A DNA stretch of 64,000 nt, from positions 620,001 through 684,000 of the forward strand of contig NZ_CP075189.1 in the NCBI RefSeq assembly GCF_020510565.1, written 5' to 3'. Positions 48,437 through 59,112 of the stretch are shown piece after piece. Source of the stretch: Ferribacterium limneticum. Lineage in GTDB: Bacteria > Pseudomonadota > Gammaproteobacteria > Burkholderiales > Rhodocyclaceae. A model generated the notes under the pieces. That model made no database searches and was not told where the DNA came from. It was given only the letters and a program-made list of their open reading frames with translations. The stretch's first letter is position 1; each line of letters opens with the position of its first letter. Position numbers and translations under genes: made by a program.

Positions 48437-50584
48437 TCAAGACATTGGCTGGTCATGTCGTATCTTTGCCACATGAAAATTTGGCACCTCAATCACATCT
48501 GGCGGTAATCCTGCCTGATAGCGATCGTTCATCGCCAGGTATGCAGTTTCGATATGTTTGGTGAACGTCTTTGTGTCAAACAAAGGAGTCGTCAGTCGAT
48601 TGAGCTCAAGCTTGCTCTTGACCTTTTCAAGTTTGTCAGGGTACGTGGCTAGTTCGATGGCCTTGGCCTCAAATTCTTCCTGCTTATGCGTGATGAGGTC
48701 AGGCAAATCAATGGCGTTGAGCAGGCTCGCTGCGACACGGCTGGCAAAGGACTTGCCCGTACACGTCAATACTGGCAGCCCTGCCCACAAAGCATCGCTG
48801 GTTGTTGTGTGCGCGTTGTAGGGGAGTGTATCGATGAATAGGTCGGCGTAACGGTGCCGCGCCAGGTGCTCGTCGAGCGGCATCCGCTTGGCGAAAATAA
48901 GTCGGTTGCTGTCTACTCCTCTTTTTCCCGCCTCATTACGTAGATTTGCAGCAGCAATGGAGTTATCTTCCAATAGCCAAAGTACACTGCCATCGATAGC
49001 CTTTAGGATGCGCATCCAGCTATCAAACGTTGCAGGAAGGATCTTGAAGTTGTTGTTGAAACAACAGAATACGAACCCTTTGTCCGGAAGACCGAGTTCA
49101 TGCTTGCTGAACTGCCTGTCGGAAATCCTGCGCTTGGAGTCGTTTACTTGATAGCTATTTGGTAGATAAGCGACCTTTTCGGAAAAGTCGGCTCGCCGTT
49201 CCATCGGAATGACAGTCTTGTCCGCAATAACGTAGTCGAAATAGCCGGAGCCCATCGTGCCGGGGTATCCGAGGTAGTTAACCTGAATGGGGGCGGCACG
49301 CTCAGCGAAAATTCCTGTTCGCGAATCCTGAGTGTATCCCTTGAGATCAACAGCGATATCGATGCCTAATTCGCGCGATAGCTTCGCTACTTCGCAATCG
49401 CTAATATCTCCAACTTCGAAGAAGTAATCAAATGCAGCAACAAGCCTCTGACGCATTTCATCGTCTGAATGCGGTCCGAATGTGAAGCCGTACAATTCGA
49501 ACCGGGATGGATCGTGCTCCTCAAACAACTCAGCCATTAAGTAGGCGGTGGCGTGGTTATGAAAATCTGCGGAGTAGTAGCCAATGCGAATTTTGCCGTC
49601 CGGTGACCGTGGTTGTGTAATTGGGCCGAGTACTTCTTGTCGCTTCAGTTGGTAGGTTGCGTAGATTTGGGATGCCTTCAGGTGTAGTTCTGGCGAATCG
49701 GCCGCGCCCAATAATTCGAACGGCTGCGTAACCGGCTTCCCCTCTAGAACTCCTTTAAGCAAGCGGTCGACCTCTACCGAAAAGTTTCCCCAGTTACAAA
49801 ACTTCATCCTGAGGTGGAGCCTCGAACCAGCAAGAAATTCATAATCTGGCTTGAGTTCCAATGCCTTGTCGTACGTGGAGAGCGCTTCATCCAAGCGTTT
49901 TAGATCAACGAGCGCGTTGCCGCGGTTGTTGTATGCCTCAACGTAGTCAGGCTTCAGCGCTATTGCCTTGTCGTAACTTGCTAGCGCGTCGTCCAGAAGT
50001 CTGAGGTCCTTAAGGGCTGTGCCACGGTTGTTGTACGCCTCGGCATAGTCTGGCCTGAGTGCCAGTGCCTTTTCGTAATTGGTGAGCGCCTCGTCCGGAC
50101 GTCTCAGTTCCTTAAGGACAACACCACGGTTGTTATACGCCTCGGCGTAGTCTGGCTTGAGCGCCAGTGCCTTTTCGCAATTCGCGAGTGCTTCGTGTAG
50201 TCGTCTGAGTTCTTTAAGAACAATGCCGCGGTTGTTGTGCGCCTCAGCATTGTCTGGCTTGAGCGCCAGCGCCTTATCGTAATTGGCGAGCGCCTCGCTA
50301 TACCTTTTTAGATGGTGGCATACTATTCCCAGATTCATCCAGGCTTCTGGGTTTGTCGGGTCAAGTTCGATTGCACTTAAACAGTATTCCTGTGCGGTTT
50401 GATACTTTTTAAGTTTGATTAGCGTTGCGGCTAAGTTGGTTAAAGTTGATATCCTCGCTGGAATAAATTTTAATGAACCAAGGAAAAATTGTTCCGCATC
50501 TCGATAATTTTCATTTTCAAAGGCATTTAAGCCAAGCAGAAATAATTCTTTCGCTTTTTCGAAATCGGATTCAGAACTGACCAT
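48437..50584 (-). CDS. TPR protein with GT41 (SPINDLY/OGT-like) domain, copy B
   Basis: 715 residues starting MVSSESDFEKAKELFLLGLN. The TPR region holds five near-identical 34-residue units (about residues 78-250), such as EAYNNRGVVLKELRRPDEAL. The GT41 part contains KIRIGYYSADFHNHATAYLM, IDIAVDLKGYTQDSRTGIFA, IQVNYLGYPGTMGSGYFDYV and YNAHTTTSDALWAGLPVLT, close to copy A over the catalytic half. Codon use is more AT-rich than the window average, suggesting transfer. Probably a protein O- or N-glycosyltransferase; the target is unknown. Confidence 0.87.
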   Translation of the reverse strand: MVSSESDFEKAKELFLLGLNAFENENYRDAEQFFLGSLKFIPARISTLTNLAATLIKLKKYQTAQEYCLSAIELDPTNPEAWMNLGIVCHHLKRYSEALANYDKALALKPDNAEAHNNRGIVLKELRRLHEALANCEKALALKPDYAEAYNNRGVVLKELRRPDEALTNYEKALALRPDYAEAYNNRGTALKDLRLLDDALASYDKAIALKPDYVEAYNNRGNALVDLKRLDEALSTYDKALELKPDYEFLAGSRLHLRMKFCNWGNFSVEVDRLLKGVLEGKPVTQPFELLGAADSPELHLKASQIYATYQLKRQEVLGPITQPRSPDGKIRIGYYSADFHNHATAYLMAELFEEHDPSRFELYGFTFGPHSDDEMRQRLVAAFDYFFEVGDISDCEVAKLSRELGIDIAVDLKGYTQDSRTGIFAERAAPIQVNYLGYPGTMGSGYFDYVIADKTVIPMERRADFSEKVAYLPNSYQVNDSKRRISDRQFSKHELGLPDKGFVFCCFNNNFKILPATFDSWMRILKAIDGSVLWLLEDNSIAAANLRNEAGKRGVDSNRLIFAKRMPLDEHLARHRYADLFIDTLPYNAHTTTSDALWAGLPVLTCTGKSFASRVAASLLNAIDLPDLITHKQEEFEAKAIELATYPDKLEKVKSKLELNRLTTPLFDTKTFTKHIETAYLAMNDRYQAGLPPDVIEVPNFHVAKIRHDQPMS
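49834..50353 (-). repeat. Tandem 102-bp units coding for TPR repeats
   Basis: Five consecutive 34-codon units similar at DNA level (recurring GCCTCGGCGTAGTC and GCGCCAGTGCCTT words on the + strand). The near identity points to recent duplication or gene conversion. Confidence 0.75.
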
Positions 50585-50809
50585 TTATCAAACCTCTAAT
50601 GTGGGCTGTATTTGCAGCAGGGTTCATAGATGAGTCTCCTTGGAGGATCGTAATGCTAGATGGAAGAAATCCTGCATGCGATTTGTTGCGATTTTGTTTG
50701 TTGCGTTTGCAGCGCAGAGTTTACCGCGAGTTGCGCTGGCTTAAAGTAAAGCAATGTTTGGATGGTGGGATGTCTGTCATTCGATATAACCGTGGTAATA
50801 GTAAGGTTA

Positions 50810-50823
50810 TTGACCTAGGTCAA
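50810..50823 (+). promoter_or_regulatory. FNR/DNR-type palindrome before ompW
   Basis: TTGACCTAGGTCAA is a perfect 14-bp palindrome of the form TTGAC-N4-GTCAA, one base per half-site away from the FNR consensus TTGAT-N4-ATCAA. A TAATAG -10-like hexamer (50842-50847) places it near -40 of the inferred start. The 225 bases upstream to the GT41 gene hold no recognised gene. Confidence 0.5.
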
Positions 50824-50883
50824 AATGACTAGTTCCGATGGTAATAGCATGCTCCTTTTCATGACGATGATAGGGAGTAATAA

Positions 50884-51498
50884 ATGGCTAAGAAGATTCT
50901 GGTTGCTGCTCTGATTGCCGCTGGCGTGCTTTCGTCTGCTGTTGCACAGGCTCAGGATGGCTCGTTCATGGTTCGCGTGCGTGCTGTCGATGTGCTCTTC
51001 GACAATGGTCAGAAAGATGGCCTCAACACGGTCGTTGGTAATATTGAAGCAGACAGCCGCTGGATTCCCGAGTTGGATCTGAGCTATTTCTTCACCAAGA
51101 ATATCGCAGCTGAACTGGTCCTGACCTATCCGCAAACGGTGGATATCAACGCCGCAGCGCTCGGCCATATTGGCAAGATCAAGGCCCTGCCGCCATCACT
51201 GCTTGTTCAGTATCACTTTACCGATCTCGGCGCCTTCAAGCCGTATGTTGGACTAGGTGTGAACTACACAATTTTCATGAGCCGTGACAATATTGCACTT
51301 GGTGCTTCAGTTGAAAAGTCGAGTGTTGGTCTGGCTGGTCAGGTAGGTTTCGATTACATGTTCAATAAGAACTGGGGCCTCAACGTCGACGTCAAATACA
51401 TCCAGATGGAAACTGATGTGAATATTGGAGCCACTAAACTTGGAACGCTGAATCTGAGCCCAATCACGGCCGGTGCAGGTGTTTCCTATCGTTTCTGA
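50884..51498 (+). CDS. ompW: OmpW family outer membrane protein
   Basis: 204 residues. Signal peptide MAKKILVAALIAAGVLSSAV with cleavage after AQA, then an eight-stranded barrel: GSFMVRVRAVDVLFDNGQ, LDLSYFFTKNIAAELVLTYP, VQYHFTDLGAFKPYVGLGVN and the terminal SPITAGAGVSYRF. OmpW channels admit small hydrophobic compounds. The ribosome site is AGGGAG. A redox-type palindrome upstream fits the oxygen control known for ompW in enterics, but that is by analogy. Confidence 0.92.
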   Translation: MAKKILVAALIAAGVLSSAVAQAQDGSFMVRVRAVDVLFDNGQKDGLNTVVGNIEADSRWIPELDLSYFFTKNIAAELVLTYPQTVDINAAALGHIGKIKALPPSLLVQYHFTDLGAFKPYVGLGVNYTIFMSRDNIALGASVEKSSVGLAGQVGFDYMFNKNWGLNVDVKYIQMETDVNIGATKLGTLNLSPITAGAGVSYRF

Positions 51499-51517
51499 TT
51501 GCTGTTTCCTGGCAAGC

Positions 51518-51546
51518 AAAACGGGCGCCTTGGCGCCCGTTTTGCT
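51518..51546. terminator. Bidirectional terminator between ompW and proB
   Basis: AAAACGGGCGCC and GGCGCCCGTTTT form a 12-bp stem. With A and T tracts on both sides it can stop ompW and the convergent proB transcript. Confidence 0.88.
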
Positions 51547-51568
51547 TTTTCGCCTGTCGTTCTGCTGC

Positions 51569-53784
<2,216 letters not shown>

Positions 53785-53786
53785 CT

Positions 53787-53816
53787 AAAAAGCCCCATCC
53801 AGCGGACGGGGCTTTT
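53787..53816 (-). terminator. Imperfect terminator between rpmA and obgE
   Basis: AAAAGCCCCATCC and GGACGGGGCTTTT pair with one mismatch around AGC. Probably lets part of the rplU-rpmA transcripts continue into obgE. Confidence 0.65.
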
Positions 53817-53833
53817 GCTTCCGCTTGGCCGAT

Positions 53834-54097
53834 TTATTCGGCAGCCGGAACGATGGTCACCACGCGGCGCTTTTTCAAGCCCTTGATGGAGAACTGAACA
53901 ACGCCATCCTTGAGTGCGAACAGGGTGTGATCCTTGCCGCAGCCGACGTTGTCGCCCGGGTGGAATTCGGTGCCGCGCTGGCGAACGATGATGTTGCCAG
54001 CCAGGATGAATTGACCGCCGTAGCGCTTGACGCCCAGTCGTTGGGCTTGTGAGTCGCGGCCGTTACGTGAACTACCGCCTGCTTTCTTGTGTGCCAT
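53834..54097 (-). CDS. rpmA: 50S ribosomal protein L27
   Basis: 87 residues starting [20 protein letters not shown], the invariant L27 N-terminus without the cleaved leader seen in Firmicutes. [20 protein letters not shown] and [15 protein letters not shown] follow. The N-terminal tail reaches the peptidyl-transferase centre. It is read with rplU, 17 bases upstream. Confidence 0.98.
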   Translation of the reverse strand: MAHKKAGGSSRNGRDSQAQRLGVKRYGGQFILAGNIIVRQRGTEFHPGDNVGCGKDHTLFALKDGVVQFSIKGLKKRRVVTIVPAAE

Positions 54098-54114
54098 TTA
54101 TTAGCTCCTTGAAC

Positions 54115-54426
54115 TTAGGCCGCGATCGCGTCGATGCGCAATTCGGTGTAGTTCTGACGATGGCCTTGATGCTTCTGGTAGTGCTTACGACGACGCATCT
54201 TGAAGATCTTGACCTTGTCGTGGCGGCCGTGGGAAATCACGGTGGCCTTGACGGTGGCGCCAGCAAGGAAGGGAGCGCCGATCTTTACCGACTCGCCTTC
54301 GCCTGCCATGAGGACCTGGTCGAGAGTAACTTCTGCGCCAACGTCTGCCGGTATCTGTTCTACTTTAAGTTTTAGACCATTGGTAACGCGATACTGCTTA
54401 CCGCCGGTTTTTATGACCGCATACAT
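54115..54426 (-). CDS. rplU: 50S ribosomal protein L21
   Basis: 103 residues: [34 protein letters not shown] and [19 protein letters not shown] are diagnostic for L21, which binds 23S rRNA. First gene of rplU-rpmA-obgE-proB, behind a near-consensus sigma-70 promoter. Confidence 0.98.
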   Translation of the reverse strand: MYAVIKTGGKQYRVTNGLKLKVEQIPADVGAEVTLDQVLMAGEGESVKIGAPFLAGATVKATVISHGRHDKVKIFKMRRRKHYQKHQGHRQNYTELRIDAIAA

Positions 54427-54474
54427 GGGTTGGACTCCGAAAATAAATCTAAAGGGTGCTACAAAGAACCGCGC

Positions 54475-54502
54475 ATTATACGGAAATTCGTTGAGAAGTC
54501 AA
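54475..54502 (-). promoter_or_regulatory. Sigma-70 promoter of rplU-rpmA
   Basis: On the minus strand TTGACT (54502-54497), 16 bases, TATAAT (54480-54475). One of the best sigma-70 matches in the window, as expected for ribosomal protein genes. Confidence 0.85.
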
Positions 54503-54556
54503 AGCCTTGTCGTGGTGCTGTGGTAAACTTATTGCCTTCGAAAAAAAGGAGTTCCC

Positions 54557-54901
54557 ATGGCTGAAATCACTACCGCCTCCGGGCTGGTCTATGAAGATAC
54601 CGTTGTCGGCGAAGGCGCCGAGGCCAAGGCCGGCCAGCAGGTCATCGTGCATTACACGGGCTGGCTGACCAATGGCAGCAAGTTCGATTCGAGCAAGGAT
54701 CGCAACGACCCGTTCGAGTTTTCGCTCGGCATGCGCCAGGTTATCGGCGGCTGGGACGAGGGCGTCCAGGGCATGAAGATCGGCGGCACGCGCAAGCTGA
54801 CCATTCCGCCGGAACTCGGCTACGGCGCACGCGGCGCTGGCGGCGTCATTCCGCCGAATGCAACGCTGGTTTTCGAGGTTGAACTCCTCGGTCTGCGATG
54901 A
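54557..54901 (+). CDS. FKBP-type peptidyl-prolyl cis-trans isomerase
   Basis: 114 residues, a single FKBP domain: [60 protein letters not shown] and [10 protein letters not shown]. No signal peptide, so cytoplasmic. AAGGAG precedes the ATG and TGGTAAACT upstream may be an extended -10. The stop overlaps the pseudouridine synthase start (ATGA), coupling a folding catalyst to an RNA modification enzyme. Confidence 0.94.
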   Translation: MAEITTASGLVYEDTVVGEGAEAKAGQQVIVHYTGWLTNGSKFDSSKDRNDPFEFSLGMRQVIGGWDEGVQGMKIGGTRKLTIPPELGYGARGAGGVIPPNATLVFEVELLGLR

Positions 54902-56082
54902 GCGGTTCCGACGATCCTTGGGGCAAATGGCGCCAGCCGGAGGCGGTAGCGCCCGAGGCTGAGGCGAAGCCGGTTGCGAAAACCCGGGATGCAAAGCCTG
55001 ATCCCACGGTGAACCGGGAAAATCGGCCAAAAATGAAATCGGCCGAGGCTGCGCCAGTGAAGGCTAGGCGGCCAGCGCCAGTCGTCGAGACGCCAGTGGC
55101 TGAGGAAAAGCCGGTCGATCCGACCGGCACGCTGAGCGTTCGTCGTTCCGTGCCGCGGGAGTGGGGCAAGTTACCGTTGCGGGGCGGTTCGTCGTTGAGG
55201 AAGCCGTCGGTGCCGAAGGCGGCGCCGGTTGAGCGTGTCGCCTCATCGGAGCCGAAGTCGGCTTGGGCGCGCAAGACGGATCGTCCGGAACGTGCGGCCA
55301 GACCAGCCTCAGCGCCTAAGGTGGCGGTCGTCCGTGAAGGCCCGACGCCGGAAGGTGTGCGTTTGTCCAAGGTGATGTCGGAGCGTGGCATGTGTTCGCG
55401 GCGCGAGGCCGATTTGTGGATCGAGCGGGGCTGGGTCTTCGTCAATGGCGAACAGGTCAGCGAACTCGGTACGCGTATTGTTGATCCGCAATCGTCCGAG
55501 ATCACGGTGACGCAGGATGCCAAGAAGGATCAGGCTAAAGCCGTGACCATCCTGTTGCACAAGCCGGTGGGCTATGTTTCTGGCCAGCCGGAGCCGGACT
55601 GTGTGCCGGCGGTGACGCTGATTACGGCCGAAAATCAGGCGCTCAATTCGATTGGCCCGGAGTTCAAGCCGTGGATGTTGCGCGGTCTGGCGCCGGCCGG
55701 TCGGCTGGACATCGATTCGACGGGCTTGCTGGTGCTGACCAGCGATGGCCGGGTGGCCAAGCGCCTGATTGGCGAGGATAGCGACGCGGAGAAGGAGTAT
55801 CTCGTTCGCGTTTCAGGCGAGATGATCAAGGGCGGACTCGATCTGCTACGTCATGGTCTGGAACTCGATGGCAAGCCTTTGAAGCCGGCTTGGATCAAAC
55901 AGTTGAATGAAGACCAGCTGCATTTCATCCTGAAGGAAGGCAAGAAGCGTCAGATTCGCCGCATGTGCGAACTGGTCGGCTTGCACGTCATTGGCTTGAA
56001 GCGGGTGCGGATTGGCCGGATCAGGTTGGGTGATCTGCCCATGGGCCAATGGCGCTTTTTGCGCCCGGATGAGGCTTTTTGA
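54898..56082 (+). CDS. RsuA/RluF-type 23S rRNA pseudouridine synthase with long N-terminal extension
   Basis: 394 residues. An N-terminal extension of about 150 residues is rich in Pro, Ala, Lys and Arg and looks disordered. An S4 domain follows ([20 protein letters not shown]), then the catalytic domain with [20 protein letters not shown] (catalytic Asp) and [20 protein letters not shown]. The S4 and C-terminal text is closer to RluF (U2604) than to RluB, but the exact target is not certain. A copy of the dispersed repeat encodes [13 protein letters not shown] in the extension. Confidence 0.85.
   Translation: MSGSDDPWGKWRQPEAVAPEAEAKPVAKTRDAKPDPTVNRENRPKMKSAEAAPVKARRPAPVVETPVAEEKPVDPTGTLSVRRSVPREWGKLPLRGGSSLRKPSVPKAAPVERVASSEPKSAWARKTDRPERAARPASAPKVAVVREGPTPEGVRLSKVMSERGMCSRREADLWIERGWVFVNGEQVSELGTRIVDPQSSEITVTQDAKKDQAKAVTILLHKPVGYVSGQPEPDCVPAVTLITAENQALNSIGPEFKPWMLRGLAPAGRLDIDSTGLLVLTSDGRVAKRLIGEDSDAEKEYLVRVSGEMIKGGLDLLRHGLELDGKPLKPAWIKQLNEDQLHFILKEGKKRQIRRMCELVGLHVIGLKRVRIGRIRLGDLPMGQWRFLRPDEAF
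55001..55040 (+). repeat. Dispersed 38-bp motif, copy 9 (in the pseudouridine synthase gene)
   Basis: ATCCCACGGTGAACCGGG then AAAATCGGCCAAAAATGAAA, sense orientation, with one change in the core (GTGAACC for GTCAACC). Lies in the disordered N-terminal extension. Confidence 0.75.
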
Positions 56083-56118
56083 TTTTGGCTGTTTTTTCCG
56101 GTTGACCGTGGGATTCCC
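56077..56118 (-). repeat. Dispersed 38-bp motif, copy 10 (between convergent genes)
   Basis: On the + strand TTTTGATTTTGGCTGTTTT then TTCCGGTTGACCGTGGGATTC, one of the best copies. It begins at the pseudouridine synthase stop and ends before the shared terminator. Confidence 0.82.
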
Positions 56119-56136
56119 GGTCAGCCGCTGAAAAAC

Positions 56137-56173
56137 AAAACGCCGGCCGGGTTTTACCGGGCCGGCGTTTTTT
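56137..56173. terminator. Bidirectional terminator
   Basis: AAAACGCCGGCC and GGCCGGCGTTTT pair around a loop containing GTTTTACC, with T tracts on both ends. It separates the convergent pseudouridine synthase and MaoC genes. Confidence 0.82.
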
Positions 56174-56189
56174 ATGAAACTCAGCGCGA

Positions 56190-56615
56190 TCAGGCGGCGG
56201 GGCGAACCGGCGGCATCATCAGGCATTCGCCTTCGATGACGGTCTTGCCGGCGACGGTGCATACGGTGTCGAGAATCACGCGGTTCTTGGCGACGTTGAC
56301 TTCGCGGACGGTGACGGTGGCTGTCACGGTGTCGCCCGGCTTGACCGGGGCCTTGAACTTGAGCGTTTGCGACAGGTAGATGGTGCCGGCGCCGGGCAGC
56401 TTGTTGGCCAGGGTGGCGGAGATGAAGCCGGCAGACAGCATGCCGTGGGCGATGCGCGTGCCGAATATGGTGGTCTTGGCGTATTCCTCGTCGAGGTGGG
56501 CCGGATTGACATCGGTCGAGATGCCGGCGAACAGGATGATGTCGGCTTCGGTAACGGTCTTGGACGTGCTGGCGGACATGCCGGGTTCGAGCTGGTCGAT
56601 GTAATACGTCGTCAT
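56190..56615 (-). CDS. MaoC-like (R)-specific enoyl-CoA hydratase
   Basis: 141 residues, single hot-dog fold. The hydratase 2 motif is seen in FAGISTDVNPAHLDEEYAKT followed by GTRIAHGMLSAGFI, with catalytic Asp and His. Similar to PhaJ, which links fatty-acid oxidation to polyhydroxyalkanoate synthesis. It stands alone, not next to pha genes, so the pathway is open. A small perfect inverted repeat lies upstream. Confidence 0.88.
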   Translation of the reverse strand: MTTYYIDQLEPGMSASTSKTVTEADIILFAGISTDVNPAHLDEEYAKTTIFGTRIAHGMLSAGFISATLANKLPGAGTIYLSQTLKFKAPVKPGDTVTATVTVREVNVAKNRVILDTVCTVAGKTVIEGECLMMPPVRPAA

Positions 56616-56661
56616 GGCGGGGCTCCTTGTGGGGTTATTGATAGCGAAAACGGGACTCTAA

Positions 56662-56677
56662 CATACGTTAGCGTATG
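56662..56677. promoter_or_regulatory. Inverted repeat before the MaoC gene
   Basis: CATACG-TTAG-CGTATG, a perfect 6-bp inverted repeat, flanked on the left by TAA. It resembles operators of TetR-type regulators of fatty-acid genes. No regulator gene is adjacent. Confidence 0.4.
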
Positions 56678-56684
56678 GTGTCGT

Positions 56685-57884
56685 TTACTCGGTACGCAGG
56701 GCTTCGACCGGGTCGAGCCGGGCCGCGTTACGGGCCGGCAATACGCCGGCAGCGAGGCCGATGGTGATGGCGATACCTTCGGCGAGCAGGACGAAACTGA
56801 GCGGCGTGTGCACCGGCAGGGCGGGCAGGGCCAAGTGGATGAGCTGGGCGAGGCCAATGCCGAGGATCAGCCCGAATAGCCCGCCGAGCGCCGAGAGCGC
56901 CACGGCCTCGCCGAGAAAGAGGGCGAGGATGGTCCGGCGTGGTGCGCCGAGGGCGACGAGCAGGCCGATCTCGCCGGTCCGTTCGGTGACGGCGATGGTC
57001 ATGATGGTGACGATGCCGACGCCGCCGACCAGCAGCGAAATGCCGCCGAGGGCACCGACGGCCATGGTCAGGACATTGAGGATGTTGGACAGCGTTTTCA
57101 ACATCTCTTCCTGCGTCACGATGGTGAAATCCTCGCGGCCGTGGCGGTCGATCAGGTGCGTCTTGACGCGGCTGGCGACGAGGGCCGAGGGGATGCCTTC
57201 CTCGGCGGCGATGTTGATTTCATCGACGCCTTCGCGGTTGAACAACTCCTGGGCGCGGGCGGTCGGCACGAAAGCGGTGTCGTCGAGGTCGATGCCGAGG
57301 AACTGCCCCTTCGGCGCCAGCACGCCGATGATCCGGAAATGCAGGCCACCGACGCGCAGGCGCTGGCCGAGCGGGTTTTCGCTGCCGAACAACTCGGTTT
57401 TGAGTTTGGAGCCGAGGACGACGAAGGCCCGCGCGCTGCCCTCATCGTCGGCCGGCAGGAACTGGCCGCTTTGCACGGTCGACCGGTAAATAAGCGGTAA
57501 TTTGGAATTGACGCCGTAGATTAGCGTCCGCCGTGTCCGGCCGTTGCCTTCGACTTCGGCGTTGCCGCGCACGTTGGGCGTCACGGCGACGATGTGCGGC
57601 AGGCGTTCGAGGGACTTGGCGTCGTCGAGCGATAGCGGCCGGGCGCTCGACGGCAGACCGGACGGCGAACCGCCGGTTTTGGTTTTGCCCGGGGCGACGG
57701 CGATGACGTTGGTGCCGAACTGGGTGAACTCGCCGAGCACGAAGCGGTGGATGCCCTCGCCGATCGAAGTGAGCAAAATGACCGCGGCGATGCCGACGGC
57801 GATGCCGAGCAGGGTCAGGAAGCTGCGCAGGCGCTGGGCGGTGATGGCGCGGACGGCGAGTTGGAGGGAATCGGCGGCGAGCAT
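56685..57884 (-). CDS. MacB-type ABC transporter permease 1
   Basis: 399 residues. Four membrane segments: one at the N-terminus (RSFLTLLGIAVGIAAVILLT), then a large periplasmic MacB_PCD domain with VLGSKLKTELFGSENPLGQ, and three at the C-terminus (GGISLLVGGVGIVTIMTIAV; RTILALFLGEAVALSALGGL). The conserved ERTGEIGLLVALGAPRR loop contacts the ATPase. Last gene of a four-gene export operon, two bases after permease 2. Confidence 0.9.
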   Translation of the reverse strand: MLAADSLQLAVRAITAQRLRSFLTLLGIAVGIAAVILLTSIGEGIHRFVLGEFTQFGTNVIAVAPGKTKTGGSPSGLPSSARPLSLDDAKSLERLPHIVAVTPNVRGNAEVEGNGRTRRTLIYGVNSKLPLIYRSTVQSGQFLPADDEGSARAFVVLGSKLKTELFGSENPLGQRLRVGGLHFRIIGVLAPKGQFLGIDLDDTAFVPTARAQELFNREGVDEINIAAEEGIPSALVASRVKTHLIDRHGREDFTIVTQEEMLKTLSNILNVLTMAVGALGGISLLVGGVGIVTIMTIAVTERTGEIGLLVALGAPRRTILALFLGEAVALSALGGLFGLILGIGLAQLIHLALPALPVHTPLSFVLLAEGIAITIGLAAGVLPARNAARLDPVEALRTE

Positions 57885-57886
57885 GG

Positions 57887-59095
57887 CTAGTGCTTCATGA
57901 GCGCCTGCACCGGATCGAGCCGGGCGGCGCGGCGGGCCGGCATGACGCCGAAGATGAGGCCGGTGGCGAGTGCCGTGCTCAGGCCGGCGATGACCGCCCA
58001 GTCGGGCGGGTAGGCCGGGAAGACCGGGAAAAACTGGCGCAGCGCGAAGGCACCAAGCTGGCCGAGCAGGTAGCCGACCAGCGCACCGACGGCCGACAGC
58101 ATCGCCGCTTCCGCCAGAAAGGCCAGGCGGATGGTCCGTGACGTGGCGCCGAGCGCCTTGAGCAGACCGATTTCGCCGGTGCGCTGGGTGACGGCGACGA
58201 GCATGACGTTCATCACGAGAATGCCGGCCACGGCCAGGCTGATCGCGGCGATGCCCGCCACCGCCAGAGTCAGTGCACCGAGCAGTTTGTCGAAGGTGGC
58301 CAGCACGGCATCCTGGGTGATGACCGTGACGTCCTCTTCGCCGCGGTGGCGCTGCTTGAGCGTTTCCATGACCTGATCCTTGGTGCCGGGGATGGCATCG
58401 CGGCTGTTGGCCTCGATCATGATACGGAACAGGGTGTTGGAGTTGAACATGGCCTGTGCCAGCGAAACGGGCACGATGACCAGTTCGTCGGTATTCATGC
58501 CCAGCCCCTGACCGGTCGATTTGAGCACGCCGACGACGCGCAGCCGGCGATCTCCGACGCGGACGAGTTGGCCGATGGCCGGGTTGGCGCCGAACATTTC
58601 CTCACGAATCTTGGCGCCGATCACGGCGACCGACGAGCCGCGGTTCCAGTCTTCTTCCGGCAGCCCTTGGCCCTGGGCGATTTCGAAATTGCGGATCGGG
58701 ATGAACTCGGCCGTCGAGCCGGCGACCATGACTTCGCGCAGCTTGCCGCCGTAGTTGATTTCCGAGGTGCCGACGGCAAGCGGGGCGACGCGGCGGGCGC
58801 CGGGCAGGCGACGCAGACTGCCGGCGTCGTCGATGGTCAGGTCGCGTGGCGTGCTGGTGATGGCATTCGCCGGGTTGAAGCCGCCGGTGCCCGAGCGGCC
58901 GGGCAGGACGATGATCAGGTTGGTGCCGAGCGAGGAAAACTGGCCGACGACATAGCGCCGTGCGCCGTCGCCGAGGGCGGTCAGGATGACGACGGCGGCG
59001 ACGCCGATCGACATGGCGAGCACCGAGAGCGTTGTGCGCATCGGGTAGCCGGTGGCGGCGTCGCGGGCGAAGCGCAGGGTGTCGGCTAGGCGCAT
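57887..59095 (-). CDS. MacB-type ABC transporter permease 2
   Basis: 402 residues with the same plan as permease 1: RTTLSVLAMSIGVAAVVILT, a periplasmic domain with GAKIREEMFGANPAIGQLVR, and QRTGEIGLLKALGATSRTIR as coupling loop. The two permeases are clearly paralogous but diverged, so they may form a heterodimer. The gene starts 28 bases after the ATPase stop; a repeat copy occupies that junction. Confidence 0.9.
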   Translation of the reverse strand: MRLADTLRFARDAATGYPMRTTLSVLAMSIGVAAVVILTALGDGARRYVVGQFSSLGTNLIIVLPGRSGTGGFNPANAITSTPRDLTIDDAGSLRRLPGARRVAPLAVGTSEINYGGKLREVMVAGSTAEFIPIRNFEIAQGQGLPEEDWNRGSSVAVIGAKIREEMFGANPAIGQLVRVGDRRLRVVGVLKSTGQGLGMNTDELVIVPVSLAQAMFNSNTLFRIMIEANSRDAIPGTKDQVMETLKQRHRGEEDVTVITQDAVLATFDKLLGALTLAVAGIAAISLAVAGILVMNVMLVAVTQRTGEIGLLKALGATSRTIRLAFLAEAAMLSAVGALVGYLLGQLGAFALRQFFPVFPAYPPDWAVIAGLSTALATGLIFGVMPARRAARLDPVQALMKH

Positions 59096-59112
59096 GAGTG
59101 AGCGAAAAAGGA

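Noticed and set aside
49588..49616. Possible repeat copy in the GT41 gene (TTTTGCCGTCCGGTGACCGTGG)
   Set aside because: The core is broken and the central part missing; it codes for a conserved GT41 motif, so chance is enough.
50599..50832. 77-codon open frame before ompW
   Set aside because: No ribosome site, no hydrophobic or domain pattern, and it covers the ompW promoter region.
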